Shown here: positions 38,019-51,451 of the stretch, piece by piece | Position numbering within the stretch: position 1 is the first letter of the stretch | How the letters are laid out: each line of letters starts with the position of its first letter | Assembly (NCBI GenBank): GCA_009741485.1 | Contig: CM019220.1 | Location: forward strand, 32,060,185 to 32,124,184 | From: Malurus cyaneus samueli | Lineage: Eukaryota; Chordata; Aves; Passeriformes; Maluridae | Direction: 5' to 3' | DNA: 64,000 bases | Translations under genes and position numbers: made by a program | Notes under the pieces: generated by a model | What the model saw: only the letters and a program-made list of their open reading frames with translations | What the model was told of the DNA's origin: nothing | Database searches by the model: none

Positions 38019-41000
38019 GGGGTTTTTCCCAGTTTCTCTCTGGAGTTCTTTCCTTGTTCTGCTTCTCTGTCTTCTGGATGCTGTGTAATCATCCCTACAA
38101 GACATGATTGCTCTCTGGGTTTCAAGGAGAGATTTGGGTGGGGAAAATGCTTGCTCTTGCAATGCCTCAGAATGTACCAAGTTCTTTTGTAATGATTCAG
38201 GTTGCATTCAGAAAGTTGTTGGTGAAATCCCTTCATGGCTCTGCCTTAGCTGTGTGTCAGTGTGTGACGTGTGCTTACACAGCTGCACACTTGTGTTTGG
38301 GTGCCTGTGTGCTCATGCCCATGTGTCCTGTCTCAAGCCATAGGACTTAGCACAGCTTTACTCTCAATTCCTTGTGTTAGTCACAAATGGAATATAAACA
38401 GGTCCAGGATGTGTATTTAAAATATATCTATTTGCCAAACATTGTCTCTTTGCAAAGGCTTAAATAGAAAACATGAGAAGATTTTCCAGGCCTTACGTCC
38501 CATTCTTCCCTGTCGAATAAACACTTGGATGTAGTAAACTTAAGAAGCATTTTCTGTTTCTGAAAATTCTGATTAAGCGATGGGCAGCTTGTAAGTATCT
38601 CAGTGAGGCTCTGCATGTGGACTGATTGGGAACCTGGTTTTGGGTTTGCATGGACCAACTCTGCACAAGGTCTGCTGAAACAAATATTTTTCATGTCATC
38701 GCTGTAAAAGTTATAAAAAGGACGTAGCAGAGGTCGTAGGGTACTTCTGTGTGTGTTTTCTGGTATTACATAAGAGCTCTCCAATACAAGAAGGAAAAAC
38801 AGTTACAATGAAACTTTAAAGTAAGAAACTGGCATGGCATTACCCAAATTGAATTGTTTATTACACCTTAATTGTTGAGGAACTCATGGTGAAAGGGATG
38901 TGGTTTAGGTTAAGAGGCTTCAGATCCATATTCCCCACCTGCCCTCAGACTATGTTTACGGTCAGAAATTAAAAGGGCTATATCTCAGGTATGTAGTCTT
39001 TTTTCCTGAAGATATTCCAAGCAATCATGTTGAAAAAACACTTGGGAATGATGTGTGGTGTCTTTTCTGCACTCACAAAGACACATTTTACCAAGACAAC
39101 TGAGTTATTTTTGCTGCATGCTGCTACATTCCTACCATGAAGATGTGATTCACAAAACGTGTAGGTTTGATACAGAGCTAGAGCAGTCTCTGAAAACAGA
39201 GGGGTGGTTTTGTGGCTTGGTATTACAACATTTCAGCAGCATTCACAGCATGTCTGCCTTCTGTTTCCTGCATTGTGGGTGCCTCAGAGATCAGCAAAGC
39301 ACTGAAGTATCTTTTAAGTTTCACTGAACATAGTAGATCCCTGTTTAAAGGTTTGGTTGAGTCAGCAAGAGCTGGGTGTTTATCATCAGATCTGGGCTTC
39401 GTGCGAAACAAAATAACTGAACTTGTGCTGGCGTGGGTGTTACTCTGGAGTCAGGTCCGTGGCTTTGGTGGTTGGTATGAAAGTATCTCTGACTCTGTGT
39501 ACAATATATGGGACATCTTGAGTTTTCCAGAAATGCAGTGCAAGGGAAATTTGCTTCATACCCAGTCTTGTATATTTGCCTACTGGGATTTCAGAATTGG
39601 ATTCAAGCCCTGTGTTTTCAGACAGCATTTTTTTTTTGTGAGAGTTTAGGAAGGAACCACAGATTGAGATTGCGTTCCGCTAACTGAAATCTCTGTCTTG
39701 GTGTGGTGGTGCACATTGCTTGCTGAATGACCACACTTCACTTCTAGCTCTGAAATCAGTGTTGGAGTTTTAAAATACCTGCAAATGGTTGCAGGGTGAA
39801 GCATTCATTTTTCATGAGGGTGGTAATGCCATTTCAGTTTGCTGAGTTAGAACAGTGTGCTTTTTGATCAACCGAGAAATTTAGCAATTGCAGAGTATCT
39901 GATGTGCTTCAATTTACCCAGTAGCTGAAGAACTCAATGCCAGGTAATTTCATTGTCATATTTAATTGACTTTGGAAAAAGAGTTAGAAATGTATTATTT
40001 TCTAATGTACATAGTTAAAAAAATGTTTGGCACTTTACAGCATACAAAGAGTTGATTCTTTTTCTCTTAGTTACTAATGATCCCAGATGAACACACCCTA
40101 TGAAAAAAAAGAAGAAATTTATTTGATTCATGCATAGGAGGAACATATTTTCAATAAGCTTCAATATTGATTCAAAATCAGAAGAGACCAGAGACAAAAC
40201 CCACTGAAATTGATGAGCTATGGTAATTCTAAAAAGATTTCATTTTTGTTAATCTACATGTATGGTACTACATAAATCTGTGGTACTGTTACAGTGTTTT
40301 GTACTTTTCTTCTGACTCCAAAGATGCCTTAAAATAGTATATTCAGAAAATATGGAACAGTTAAGAATGGGATTTCCATAAATCTCCTCCATTGCTCCTG
40401 TGGGCTAGATTCTGTGTTCATTACATTGAGCTAAGAACAGCTTTGTGTGCACTCAGGGGATTCAATCTGATTCAAATCAATGTGAGCATTAGGCCATTCA
40501 TATTTTACTGCTGCCTCTGTTGCTAAACTATAACAGAAGCTCGTGCACACCATTTAGTGGATCCAAGGACATTGTCTAGATTGTTTTTTATCGTTTCTAT
40601 GTTTTTCCTTTAGGAAACATGATGATAGTGTTGGAAGCAGCACTGTAAACAAGGTGTGCTGTATGCAGCAAGTAGAGCTGTTCTGCAATTACATAAGGTA
40701 GTTCAGATGAAAGAGCCTCTGTGTTCTGAGAGAGGAGACTTAATTAAGACAGACAAATTCTCCTGGGTACAACAAAGCAGTTTTCTGGTTATGGCCCTGA
40801 TTAAGACTGTAGTGCTTCTAAATGTATTACCAAAGTCTTCATTATTATAATTAAACAGATATAAAATATGTTGGCCCTTCATTGAATAAAGCTTTGCTTC
40901 AGGATTAAGACTAGAAATTTCATAAAGAGCTTTGAAATGGACAGCTGGCAAGCAAAGCAAATGATTTCTGTAATTTTCCATAATTTTTGAATTATTGTCC

Positions 41001-43660
41001 TTTTTAGTGTTCCATTTAAAGACAGATGCTGAAAAAGAAAAAAATCTTGAATGATCTATTTATAGCAATATTATTTTCCCGAGGCAACCAGCTGGAAAAA
41101 AACTAGTGTCATCTGTAAAAATGGAGCTCAGAGGTTGGCTTCTGCCAGGTATGCTGGATTTGGAGCAGTCCAGCCTGAGAATGGCTGTGCTCCCCTGGGT
41201 CTGGGGCACTCACTGCTGCTGGCTCCTGCCAGGATGCTTTCTTGCTTACCTCTGGCCTCTTCTTTCCAAAAGTTAGCAAGTCCTGCAGCTAAATAAGGAT
41301 GTTGTGTCAAGGTAAATAGAGGGGAGAAGAATATGTGTTGGGGAGCGAGCATTCATTACTCATACATCCACTTAAAGGAACTGATTAAAAAAACAATAAA
41401 GAAGAAACTAGAGTTAATATTTTTAGAAGAAAAAGGCTTTTTCTTAACGTTTGTCTTTTCACTGTATCCACTTAGGTAAAAAACACACCATTAAATTTAG
41501 AATCTATTTCCCTGGTGGGAAGGATTACCTTTACAAATCTTGAAAAGCCAGAGCACTGGGGTTTAAAAAGGACTTGAGAAGATGTCGGAGGAACAAATGC
41601 ACAGTCATACCTATTTTTATCTAAATTGAATATTAACAATGAAAAATGACTGTGGGGACTAAGCGTGTGTGTAAGTGTTTGTAAGATTAAAGCTTAAAAT
41701 GAGTAACAACTGAATCACACAGTTGTTGCAAAGCATAATCTATCTAAAGGGCCCATTGAGTGAACTGTGAGTTCTGAGCTGATTTTTGTCCATGCAAAAG
41801 TTGTTCCCAGTGGTCACTAATGTCACTCTTCTGCTACCACTTGTTCACTCTTGCAAAACTAAACGTGGCCAGTTTTTAATAGTCCTTTAGTACCCTCTGG
41901 AATCGCTCTGGGCAGAGTGTGTTGGTGTTAATGACAATTGTGCAAGATGAGGGAAGCTTGTGGTTTAGCAGTGGCCTGTGGCTTTCTGCCCTCAAGAAGG
42001 GTAATTCATATTCAGGGGTAATTCCAAATACCAAACTTGGACCTCTTAAAACAAAGAGCTTCCCCAGACCACTGGCCCAGCTGCTCCTGCCCCTGCTGTT
42101 AGACATCCCCTTTTCTGCCATATATCCCCCCCAGGATGGAGAGCCTGGCAGAAGCTGCTTTTTTTTTCTGAAGATACTAAGATTTGTGCATCAGAAACGT
42201 TTTTGAGTTTTATGAAAACCATAAGACAAATGCAGAGCAGGTAGTGTTTTCTGAGGGGTCTTCCCAGGCTCATGAGCTGAACTAGAAGCCAGGAGGTTCC
42301 CACTTTCCTGGCTGCAAATCCAGCTTGGTATACTTAAATTGTAAAAATGCCTGTGTGAAACCCAAGGGATTGTAATATTCAGGAATGCAGATAGTTTAAT
42401 TCTAAGATAAATGATTTATAGTAATCTAGCAAATACATATATGACCAAGATGAAACTCCTTAATTTGTTATTAAAAAACCGAAACCAAATGAGCAACTGT
42501 TTTCTTTCTTCTGAAGACGTGGGCTCTGGGAAGTAGGAGAGTTCTGCCCTTGAAGGTGGATAATTTTGAAGGAATATGATTTAAAATTGTAGCACATCTC
42601 CATAGCAAATCAATTATTCTTTGAATAAATTGGATGTTTATGATGCTGCAGCTTATCAAGGTGCTTGTAACCTGCATAATTTACTCCTTATTTTGATGAC
42701 TAATGAAAACATTCTGTCTGCACTGGTAAAAGTTTGGAATATACCTAGTTATGAGAGTCACATAATAAGATTTAATGAGGCTACCACAGCTGTCTCTTGA
42801 ATATTTTTTTGCCTTTGTATTAATGGAGATATCAGTGTTTTGCTTGTAAGGGAGATGCTTAATTTGTCATACTGTTGCTGAGTACACTATTGAAATCATT
42901 GTTTCACTTGTGTGTTGTTTTAGCCCTGCCACTCCTTCAGCAGTGTAGGGGCACATTCCATGGTTTGAAACTGCTCTGGTTATCTCAACCTATTTAATCA
43001 ATTATGAATGACAATTGGAATTTTAAAAAAAATCCCATTAAACCACATTCATTACCTAATTTTATTGATTTTTTTTAGCTTCATTGCTAAATTCTGGTGT
43101 AGGGTTTGATCTTAATTGGTGCAAATCTGATTAATAAAGAAATAATTCAAGTTGATTAAAAAGGGCTTAAAATAATGTGATTAGCCTGTTGAGATTTGTG
43201 TGGCTTATTGGATTACACATTTTATTCCTGAAGGATTGTTGTAAGATTCAGAATGAAATTAAATTGGTCACCCTATTTTGGGCCCTCAGTGCCTGGTGAT
43301 CTCCAGTACCATGATAGCAGACCAGAAGGCACAGTCACATTCACCCGTTTTCCTTTGGAAAAACTTAGGATTTAATTTTTGAGTTAATACCTAAATAATC
43401 TTGTCTGCTGTCCATTAAATATGGCTTAAATGAAATAATGTTTGATCTTGTGGGACATTATTTTGAAAGGAATCAGGTTCTGAGGAAAAAGTGATGAAAG
43501 CTTTCCAGCCATGCTTGGGAGGTTGTGACCACTGTTGGTTTTGCTTTTCTTGTTGAAATCTGAGCTTGATTTTGAATGTGTCATTTTCCAGGATTTAAAA
43601 GAATGTATCAATGGACAGTACCGATCTTCAGATAGTCTTTATATAATCATCTTAATAATC

Positions 43661-43699
43661 AATGATCCTTGTGGATCCCTTCCAACTCAGAATACTTGA
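43661..43699 (+). mobile_element. CR1-like LINE 3' end fragment
   Basis: AATGATCCTTGTGGATCCCT followed by TCCAACTCAGAATA matches the usual 3' terminal region of bird CR1 elements. The terminal octamer is degraded to ACTTGATG. The rest of the element was not recognised, consistent with an old 5'-truncated copy. Confidence 0.65.
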
Positions 43700-44332
43700 T
43701 GTAAAATCTAAATTTAAAATGTGACAGCATTTAGTCTACATTTTGAGTTTTTAGGGGATCCATAAGGAAGTGTAATTTGAAGGTCTTCTTAAAGTACACT
43801 TATTCAGGATTTAATTAAAACTATTAAATTGAAACCATTAAGTTCTGAATGTCTTCGTTAGAGCAGATATGCCTTTGTTAGAGCATGAGCTGTCTATTAA
43901 AGTTATTCCTTACATTAATGAACATTTTTATTATTATTAACAAAATACTTATTAATGCAGACAATACCTGTATTGAACTAAAAGAATCTTTAATCTCTTA
44001 CTTGAGTGTGTTTTCCAAAAATCTTCCTGACTCTTGTGTCACTTGTGAGCTTTCCAGTTTTCAAGGTAATTTCTAAACTGAGAGCATCACATGATGGACA
44101 AAGATTTTAGAACTTCTCTATCCTGAGTACATACTATGTTTATACACCCAAGTGTGTTGTGTGTGATCTTTCAGTTATATTCTGTGCAGATCAGATGTGA
44201 TGACGAAGTTGGCTTCTTTCCCCAAAATAATTATTCTGTGTCACAGTCCTGTAAATAAGGCCAGCCCCTTGTGTTTTTAGATTTATGACCTTGTATTTTG
44301 CTCCTTATTGGAAGAGACTTATTTTTTTATGT

Positions 44333-44349
44333 ACTGCTTGTCAAGCAGT
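44333..44349. repeat. 17-bp palindrome
   Basis: ACTGCTTG (44333-44340) and CAAGCAGT (44342-44349) are exact reverse complements around a single T. CAAG/CTTG half-sites of this kind occur in NK-type homeodomain sites, but there is no independent support for binding. Confidence 0.7.
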
Positions 44350-46792
44350 CTTTTGACTGTTGACTCATGTTCTGTTATTCATCACTGTTGAAGTTTGGCT
44401 TTGTATCATCTCTAGACTCCATGTGTATTGATTTTATGTGCTTTCTTCCAGGTCACTCTAAAAATGCTAAATAGCACTGGGCTAAAGAATGGGTCCCTGC
44501 AGGATCCCATTTGAAGCATATCTACATGATGTTTCATGTTTACTGTTGCTTTTGAAAGCTATTTGTCTTGTGTTTGATCCATTTAATGTCTTCTGAGTTT
44601 ATTTTTATTGCTGCATCTTCTTAATCAAAATGTCATTCACTGCCAAGTCAAATGCATTGCAGAAACCATAATGCATTACCGTGTCTAGTACAATGATTTC
44701 GTGTATCAACCAAAGTCTTAATCTCATAAAAGCAGAAATATAAAGGTAGTCTGACAAGCTCTGTTTTCCAAATGTTGGAAATAGATAATGATAATAATTT
44801 TTTATTCTTAATAAAATACTTTGTCAGCTTTTCCATTATTTTAACAGTGAAAATTACCCACTCACAAGATGCAGTGCCAGTCAAGTGTTTAGAGGTGTAA
44901 TGAAGGGGTGTACCAATGGGGCATATATTTCCTTAGCCAGGTCTTTCTAAACTTACTTGGCTTTTCCTCTGAGTTTCTCCTGGCATTCTCTTATTCTCTT
45001 AATTTTTGTCTCAGATGCATTCAAAGGAGATTCTGTAACAGAATGAGGATTTGTACAGTGGAATTCTCCTGCAAATGCTGCAGCTGAGATCTCTTTTTCC
45101 CAGACCTTGCTGCTACTGCTTCTCATTGAAGCCAGAAAGGAGAAAGCCCTTGCAGACTTACAAGGATTAGAGCCTGTGAGCAACCCAAGTACTTGGAAAT
45201 GTATGTTTGGGAGCAGTGGTGGTTGGAGACATTACATCCAGTGAGTTGTGTCAGTCCCTTGCAAACTTTAAGCCTCCTCCCAACTAGAAGCAGATCTGGC
45301 ACTTGGGGGGTCGTATGTGAACGTTTTCCTTAGGGAGAGTGGGCAGTATCTGTGAAAAATGATCAGGTGGGGTATTCCATAGGATTATATACAGACATTG
45401 TGCACATATATTGAAGTGTCATACAGCAATGTGTTTCTCACTGTAGATATTGCTTAATGCATAAAGGGATACTTGCACTTGTGGAAACCAGTTGGATGAA
45501 ACCTTAACAATAATGGCAGAAGGAACTGTGACGTGGTAGCCTCATTACAGGCTTTCATGTTTTTGTGCTCTTGGAAGCTTTTCAGCCTTGGCTTCATGGC
45601 CCTAATTATAAAAAAGAAAAGAGAAGTAGTAACTTCAGCATTGTATCATGGCAGAAAATAAACCCTTCTTGCATTGTGTGCTTTTCATTTCCAGAAAGCA
45701 TTTACAGATGGAGTTTTTATGTGCTGCTGGTTTTTTCTTTTGCTCTAATTTGTCATTTGATCAGCAAAGGTAATTCTTCTTCAAGGTAACATTGAATAAA
45801 TTTGGTAATGCTAGTCATTTCAAAAAGAAAAGGAAAAAAGCAAATACACAACAAAGCATTCCTGAAAGAGCAAATCATTTTGGTTCAGGTGTTTTTCCTA
45901 AAGATCTGCTCCATGCATTCTTTTGTATTTCTCTCCAGCCTTACATCACAGTACTTGAAAGTGATTTTTAGTAATGGAGCAAAAGAGGAAATCAGACAAA
46001 ACTTCTAGTCTTGCCTCCTGTTGATCTTCTCCAGTGGGGACTATTCAGCATCCCAGAATAGTTAAACTAGTGTCTTCACTCAGTTTTCCTGCCCTTTTTT
46101 TGCAGTACCCATTTTGCAGGGTGACTTTTTTTAATGAGATGCTGACTGTAGTCGTTATTACATATCTTGGTGACAGCCCATTCCCAACAACCCGGTAATC
46201 CTGTGGAGTTGAGGAAAGCCCATGTTAAATGCAGATATCACTTACTTTTCCCCAGGACACTTTTCTTTCCCGTGTCTGAGCTCCCTTAGTCCTTGCTCTC
46301 TATGAATTATGATAGAGCTGAGGCTTTTGTGTGGAGCTTGTGCTCAAGTTAAACTGCTGCTTAGCGACATGCTGGCGGGACTATTTTGGTGTTTGGAGAA
46401 TTTTTGGACACTGTGTTCTGAAGCTGTTTCTCATGTATGTGTCCATGTTGTATTTTTGGTCTGCCTTAAGTTTTCTGTTTATTTCATTACGTGTATAGCT
46501 CAGCTTTTAACAGCACGTGTGTTAAATTTTCGATCCAGTCTTTATTCCCCATGTGCACAAATCCCTGAATTAGTAGGAATTTTGCCTTGAAGAGGCTACA
46601 AAGGTTGATCTCACAGCATTAACATCTGCTCTTGCAATCTTCTGAGTTGTGTATTTAGCCCAAGTGTGACTGGCAGTGCCCCCATAGCTGCCTGCACCGA
46701 GTGTAATGTAATTGGGTTGTTCAGTCCCTGTGTGAAGGTAGCTGTTTTGTGCCACGAGTTGTCAGCCTGCATGAATTTCGAGTAGGTCAACC

Positions 46793-46808
46793 TTTTTTTT
46801 TTTTTTTT
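46793..46808. repeat. Poly-T tract (16 T)
   Basis: A run of T between GGTCAACC and ACCTGTGAG. No retroelement body was recognised on either side. Confidence 0.8.
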
Positions 46809-47599
46809 ACCTGTGAGTTGTCACAGTGGGTATCTGATACTTAGATCCTACAGGCCCTGCTAAGAAAGATTAGAGGGAGATTAGCTCATTAATTTGATGT
46901 GAAAGCAGAGGCTGTGAGAAGAGCCGGTAAAAGCTGCAGAATGGGCAGTCCAGGGATGCTTTCTTAGGATGGCCAGAACATGGCTGAGATTTACAGAAGA
47001 AAGCTTGGTGTGCTAACAGTGAGTATTGGCTTCCAGTGATCACTGCTGTTTGTAAACCATGCACTGGTACTGGGGGTTCAAGCTTTGAGTTTCATCCGAT
47101 CAAATGGGTTAAGCCTCACATGTGTATGACATCCAGGTGCAGCTCTGGCCCAGGCTTTGACTTCATGTTCTCCTGGATGGTTTATATAAATCCTCCCTGC
47201 TCTGGCTTACTTTGTTATAGAGCAATCACACTGTCATTTGTCAACCTGCTACACGGTACTTTGAGTGCCATTAATGACTCACTGACTTCTTTATTTTCTG
47301 TCTGAAAGTACATTTTCCTGTCACAAGTATTGTAAAGCTTTAAGATTTTTGGGGACTGGGATTCTGTCTGTATATAACTGAAATATCTAGAAATATTAAA
47401 AAGACCTCTTATCCTGTAGAGCTAATTAGTTTCTCTTAGAAAACAAAATATCAGGTAATTAGTTGTCCAGTTAATTGGATCATCTGGAGTTTAGGTTTTA
47501 GGATGCACTGTTCATTACAGTCTATTTGTGAGGACAGACTAAGCTGTCTGTTACTGATTTCTTAATGCTAGGTTCAGGAGAAATGTCAAAGATTAGAAT

Positions 47600-47600
47600 N
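47600..47600. other. Undetermined base (N)
   Basis: A single N within otherwise ordinary intron sequence (GATTAGAAT-N-GCACTTAATC). It may be an unresolved base or a collapsed gap; nothing repetitive is obvious beside it. Confidence 0.95.
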
Positions 47601-49943
47601 GCACTTAATCACACTGAACAAGTTTTTCTCTCAGGATCATTACTGAATTTCGCATCCTTTCACGGAAGCCCTGCAGCTCTTTAAGGATTTTTGGTGTGGG
47701 TTTGGGTAGGTGATGCTTTTTGCCTTTCTTATCCTTCTTAGCAGAATCCTGGAAGAGTGTCAGTGCTTCAGAGAGCTCTCAGGTAACTTAATTTCAGACA
47801 AATAATAATTCATGAGCTTGACCTTTGTATGCAGGGTTGCTATCCAGCTGTTATTACTGCCCAGGTTCCTAACTTCAGACGGGCAATTTATGTCCTATAG
47901 TTTTGACAAAGAGGGTGGGATGAGGTGGAGAGCATGTTTACTCATATTTTTTAAATCCCACTTATTTATTTCTGTTAGCTCTTTGATTTAAACAGCAGAA
48001 GCTTGAGCAGTCAAAGGTCAGGGTGGATGGGGTGGAGTTTTCCCACAACTGCTGATGGCTTCGTGATCCCACTGTTTATGTATCCGGTCCCTGACGAGGA
48101 TGATGTGTTCAACAGGAGAACTTCTCCTATTTTGGGAGTGTGCTTAGACTGGAGTTTTGAATCCATCCTTTAGAAACATTTAGAAAATGTTTAGATGCAG
48201 TCAGGCCAGCACACAGATACGTTTCCTTGGTCTTTAGTAATTTCAGAGCAGCAGTACATATGCTGAAATCTGAGGGCATATTGATGTGGTCTTTTGTTTG
48301 AGGTCTTGAAATATTTTACATAATGGCTATTATGCAGGCTGAGGACCTGGAAGGAGATGGATCATCCTTGTGGATCACCTTATAGGGGATAACGAAAGAA
48401 CTGAAGGAAACCATAGTTTTGTGTCACTTTGAAAAAGGTGTCTTCCCTTGGAAGCACAAGATTTCCCATATAAGTGGGATTTCTTTTTTGTACTTGCAAA
48501 TTGCATGCAGACTGATTGTGCTTGTTTCCAGGAACAGTGTTTAGTATAGAACTTGGTTGTTGGTTGTTTCTGGTAGGAAAGGTCTTACGGTGGAAAATCT
48601 ACAAGTTATTTCCTTGTTTTCACATTGATGTAGATTTTTTCTTTTTGGCAGACATCATCCTTTCTTTCTCATCTTTCACTACCACAGTAAATTCAGTCCC
48701 ATCAGCACAAGTGATTGAGAGTAAAGGGCAGTCCTAAGCCAGTTACTGTCCAGTCACCTAGGCAAGATCAATTTTGATGATGTTAGCATCTTGGAGAAAG
48801 ATTGACTTTCCACCTCCAAGATTCAGGGCTGCATCTCGTGCTTTCTCATTGCTTTGCTTAATGAAGAGGAACAAGTGCTCTTGCATGGGTGAACACTGAG
48901 GAGAGGTTTTTGATAACTTACAGTGTGAATGTTCTTGGCAGGTAGTACAGGAGAGCAGGTTTCCTATTTATCCATGGAAGATGTTGGCAGCTTTTAGTTT
49001 GCCAGGTGACTTTATTTGTTCCTGTTCTTAGTATCTAGTGAAATGCAGCAGCAGTTTCATTAATGGAGACACAGCACTACAATTATTTTTAATTGTAGGC
49101 AATGAGTCTGTGCATTAGGCTTGAATTCTGTTCAACTGATTAAAAGATACAGGGAAGTCCTACTCTGACACAATGAAGTGCTGTTTTACAATTCTGATAT
49201 TCCTTATATACCACTAAGTACAAAACCAGAAGTATTCAGAATACTCAGAAGTATTCATCAGAAAGAAAAACAAGGAAAGAGGACACAGAGGATAATCTAA
49301 TCCCTACCAAAATCCCTGAGGGGTTAAGACTGGATGGTAAAAGGAAACTTGTTGTTTGTCTGTGAGGTCAATTAGGGGTTTTTTTTTTTTTCCCACCTTA
49401 ATACCTGAAAAATGGCTGATTAATTCCCTGATTTTGATCAAAAGGCACAGGTATCTTCGAGCTAAAAATAAATGTGTTCTATTTTTTTTTTTCAGGAAAA
49501 AAGTAGTTATGTAACATTCGCACTTCCCTAGTTATGACAAAATGTCAGACCTGTAGATAAATCAGATGGGCTGCTCTGATGAGATTTCCAGGTCTGGCCT
49601 CTCTCAAGGAATGAATCACTGCAGATTCCAAGGCCATTAATAGATCTAAATATATGAGGAAAATAATCCTAATTAGTCATCAATTTTAAATATACATATT
49701 GCTCCTGTAAACATAAGAAAATAAAAAAGAAGAGGCTCTTGTAAAACCCATCGGGTAATCTGCTGCATTCGTTTGTGTTCATTAGCATCCACTGCCTGAT
49801 GATTTTCATAGCCAAAGTTGTGTATTAAAACACAGTATGTTCATGCAGGAACAGAATATTTTAGCATAAAACTGTAATTAAAAAAAGTAGCTGACCTGAT
49901 ACATGTGCTTCATTGACTTTTTCCTGTTTTTAAGACCCATTCT

Positions 49944-49985
49944 CAAGAATAATTACTAAATAAATGGTGAGAGTAATTATTCTTG
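49944..49985. repeat. Perfect 14-bp AT-rich inverted repeat with TAATTA cores
   Basis: CAAGAATAATTACT at 49944-49957 is the exact reverse complement of AGTAATTATTCTTG at 49972-49985, with a 14-base spacer. Each arm contains a TAATTA homeodomain-type core word. It lies in a low-repeat AT-rich stretch about 1.5 kb upstream of exon 2. Confidence 0.85.
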
Positions 49986-51451
49986 TCGGTAGAAATCTCT
50001 GTACTAGTTTAATGAGAAATCTTTATCATAAGAAGTTTAGAGGTTTTAATTTTGTTCCCAGCAGATCCCATGCCTTTAAATTCAGTAGTTAGGGGCCTGG
50101 GGGTTTGGAAATATTTTGGATGTTACTGAATGAAGTGAGTGAATGACAACAGCAATTTTGTAGATACATTCATACTGACCAATTTGCTGAAAGTATCTCT
50201 ACAAACATGCAAATGAAGACTGGGGAGGTTGTTGTGAGCACTGAGACTGATGCTCTGTGGCTTGGGGAGCTACACAAGGTCCTGCCCAGATGGTGCAGAG
50301 CATCAAAGGACAGAGAAGGGCACATGGAGGGCACTGCTAGAGCAGGGCTTACATGTAGGATTTGCTGAGAAGTATGACTTGAGGGAGGTTGAATGACACA
50401 GCAGATAAACTGGAGCTGAGTGGAACCAGCTGCTGGGGTAGGGAAAGAAGTCCAGGGACTCAGGGGTTTTGATGTCTTAAAGCAGATCCCCAGGGATCAG
50501 TTGGGAAGGTGGTCCCTGGTGCACATCTGAGGCAGCAGGGTGATGTGCTTAGCCCCAGCATCAACATTTCCTTGCCTTGGGACTCGTTTTCCATTCAAAA
50601 TCCCGGCAGCTGAGCTCCCCTCAACAACAGAAGGCACAGAACTAAGGGAGTATTGCTGTTGACTAGGGAAAGCAATTTTAACAAGTCTTTCACAATTAAT
50701 TGTAGGCTTGAGTGATGTTTTAAAAATATTTTTGGTAGCTGTGGGATAGTTTACATACTAATGGGGTAGATGGAAATCATGCAGAGAAAAGAATGATTTA
50801 TAATTTATAATTATTGTGAGATGTTTTGAATTGATAATATGCAGGGAAATGTTCAAATTTACTTGCTGCACTAACATTACAGATGGCTTTGTAGGCAGCT
50901 GGGTTTACATCCAGCAGCAAGAAGTAGTTGATGCTGAAAAGACACTCACATCTGGATTAATATTTTCTCAAATGGAGTTAGAATATATTTCCTAAAGACA
51001 AAGGCTTTGGATTTCTTGTCTGGCTGTCCAATTTTCTACAGTTGTGGTTGTCCACAGAAATGACCAGAGTAGCTACTTTTCAAAACCAATGGGGAAACAA
51101 GAAAGTGTGATAAATCTGCTTTGAAAATATACATAACATATGCAACTGGATGCTGCCTCCTCACAGCTGTAGCAAGTTGCTGAGACCTGGAATGAAGACA
51201 GTTTTAATAGCTGCAAATATCACTCATGAAAACTTGCTGTCTCCAATGCCACAGTCAACTGAGTTGCTTTATAGCTCAGTATATTTTATAGCTCAGTAGG
51301 GTACTGAATTGTGGGAAGGAATAATATGTTGTGTTTTGAGGTTCAGAAGAACATTAATTAACTTTACATAAATGTACCTTTTCTATTATTTATGCGCTTG
51401 TGGGATGCCAAGGAAAACCTCCTAATTTTTTTTAATGTATTTATTCCACAG

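Larger units (their letters stand above)
38019..51451 (+). other. PLCL1 intron 1, last segment, up to the exon 2 acceptor
   Basis: No exon, RNA gene or intact mobile element was recognised in these 13.4 kb. The contents are a CR1-like end at 43661-43699, a small dyad at 44333-44349, a poly-T run at 46793-46808, an N at 47600, AT-rich stretches at about 42960-43260 and 49620-50040 with many TAATTA-type words, and a perfect 14-bp inverted repeat at 49944-49985. The segment ends in a weakly pyrimidine-rich acceptor, with T-rich sequence about 51428-51433 and the AG at 51450-51451. A near-duplicate TTATAGCTCAGTA lies at about 51270-51300. Confidence 0.75.

Noticed and set aside
48340..48385. Possible third CR1 end (GGATCATCCTTGTGGATCACC)
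   Set aside because: Only a few CR1-like words are present, and the following CAACTC and ATTCTATG parts are absent.
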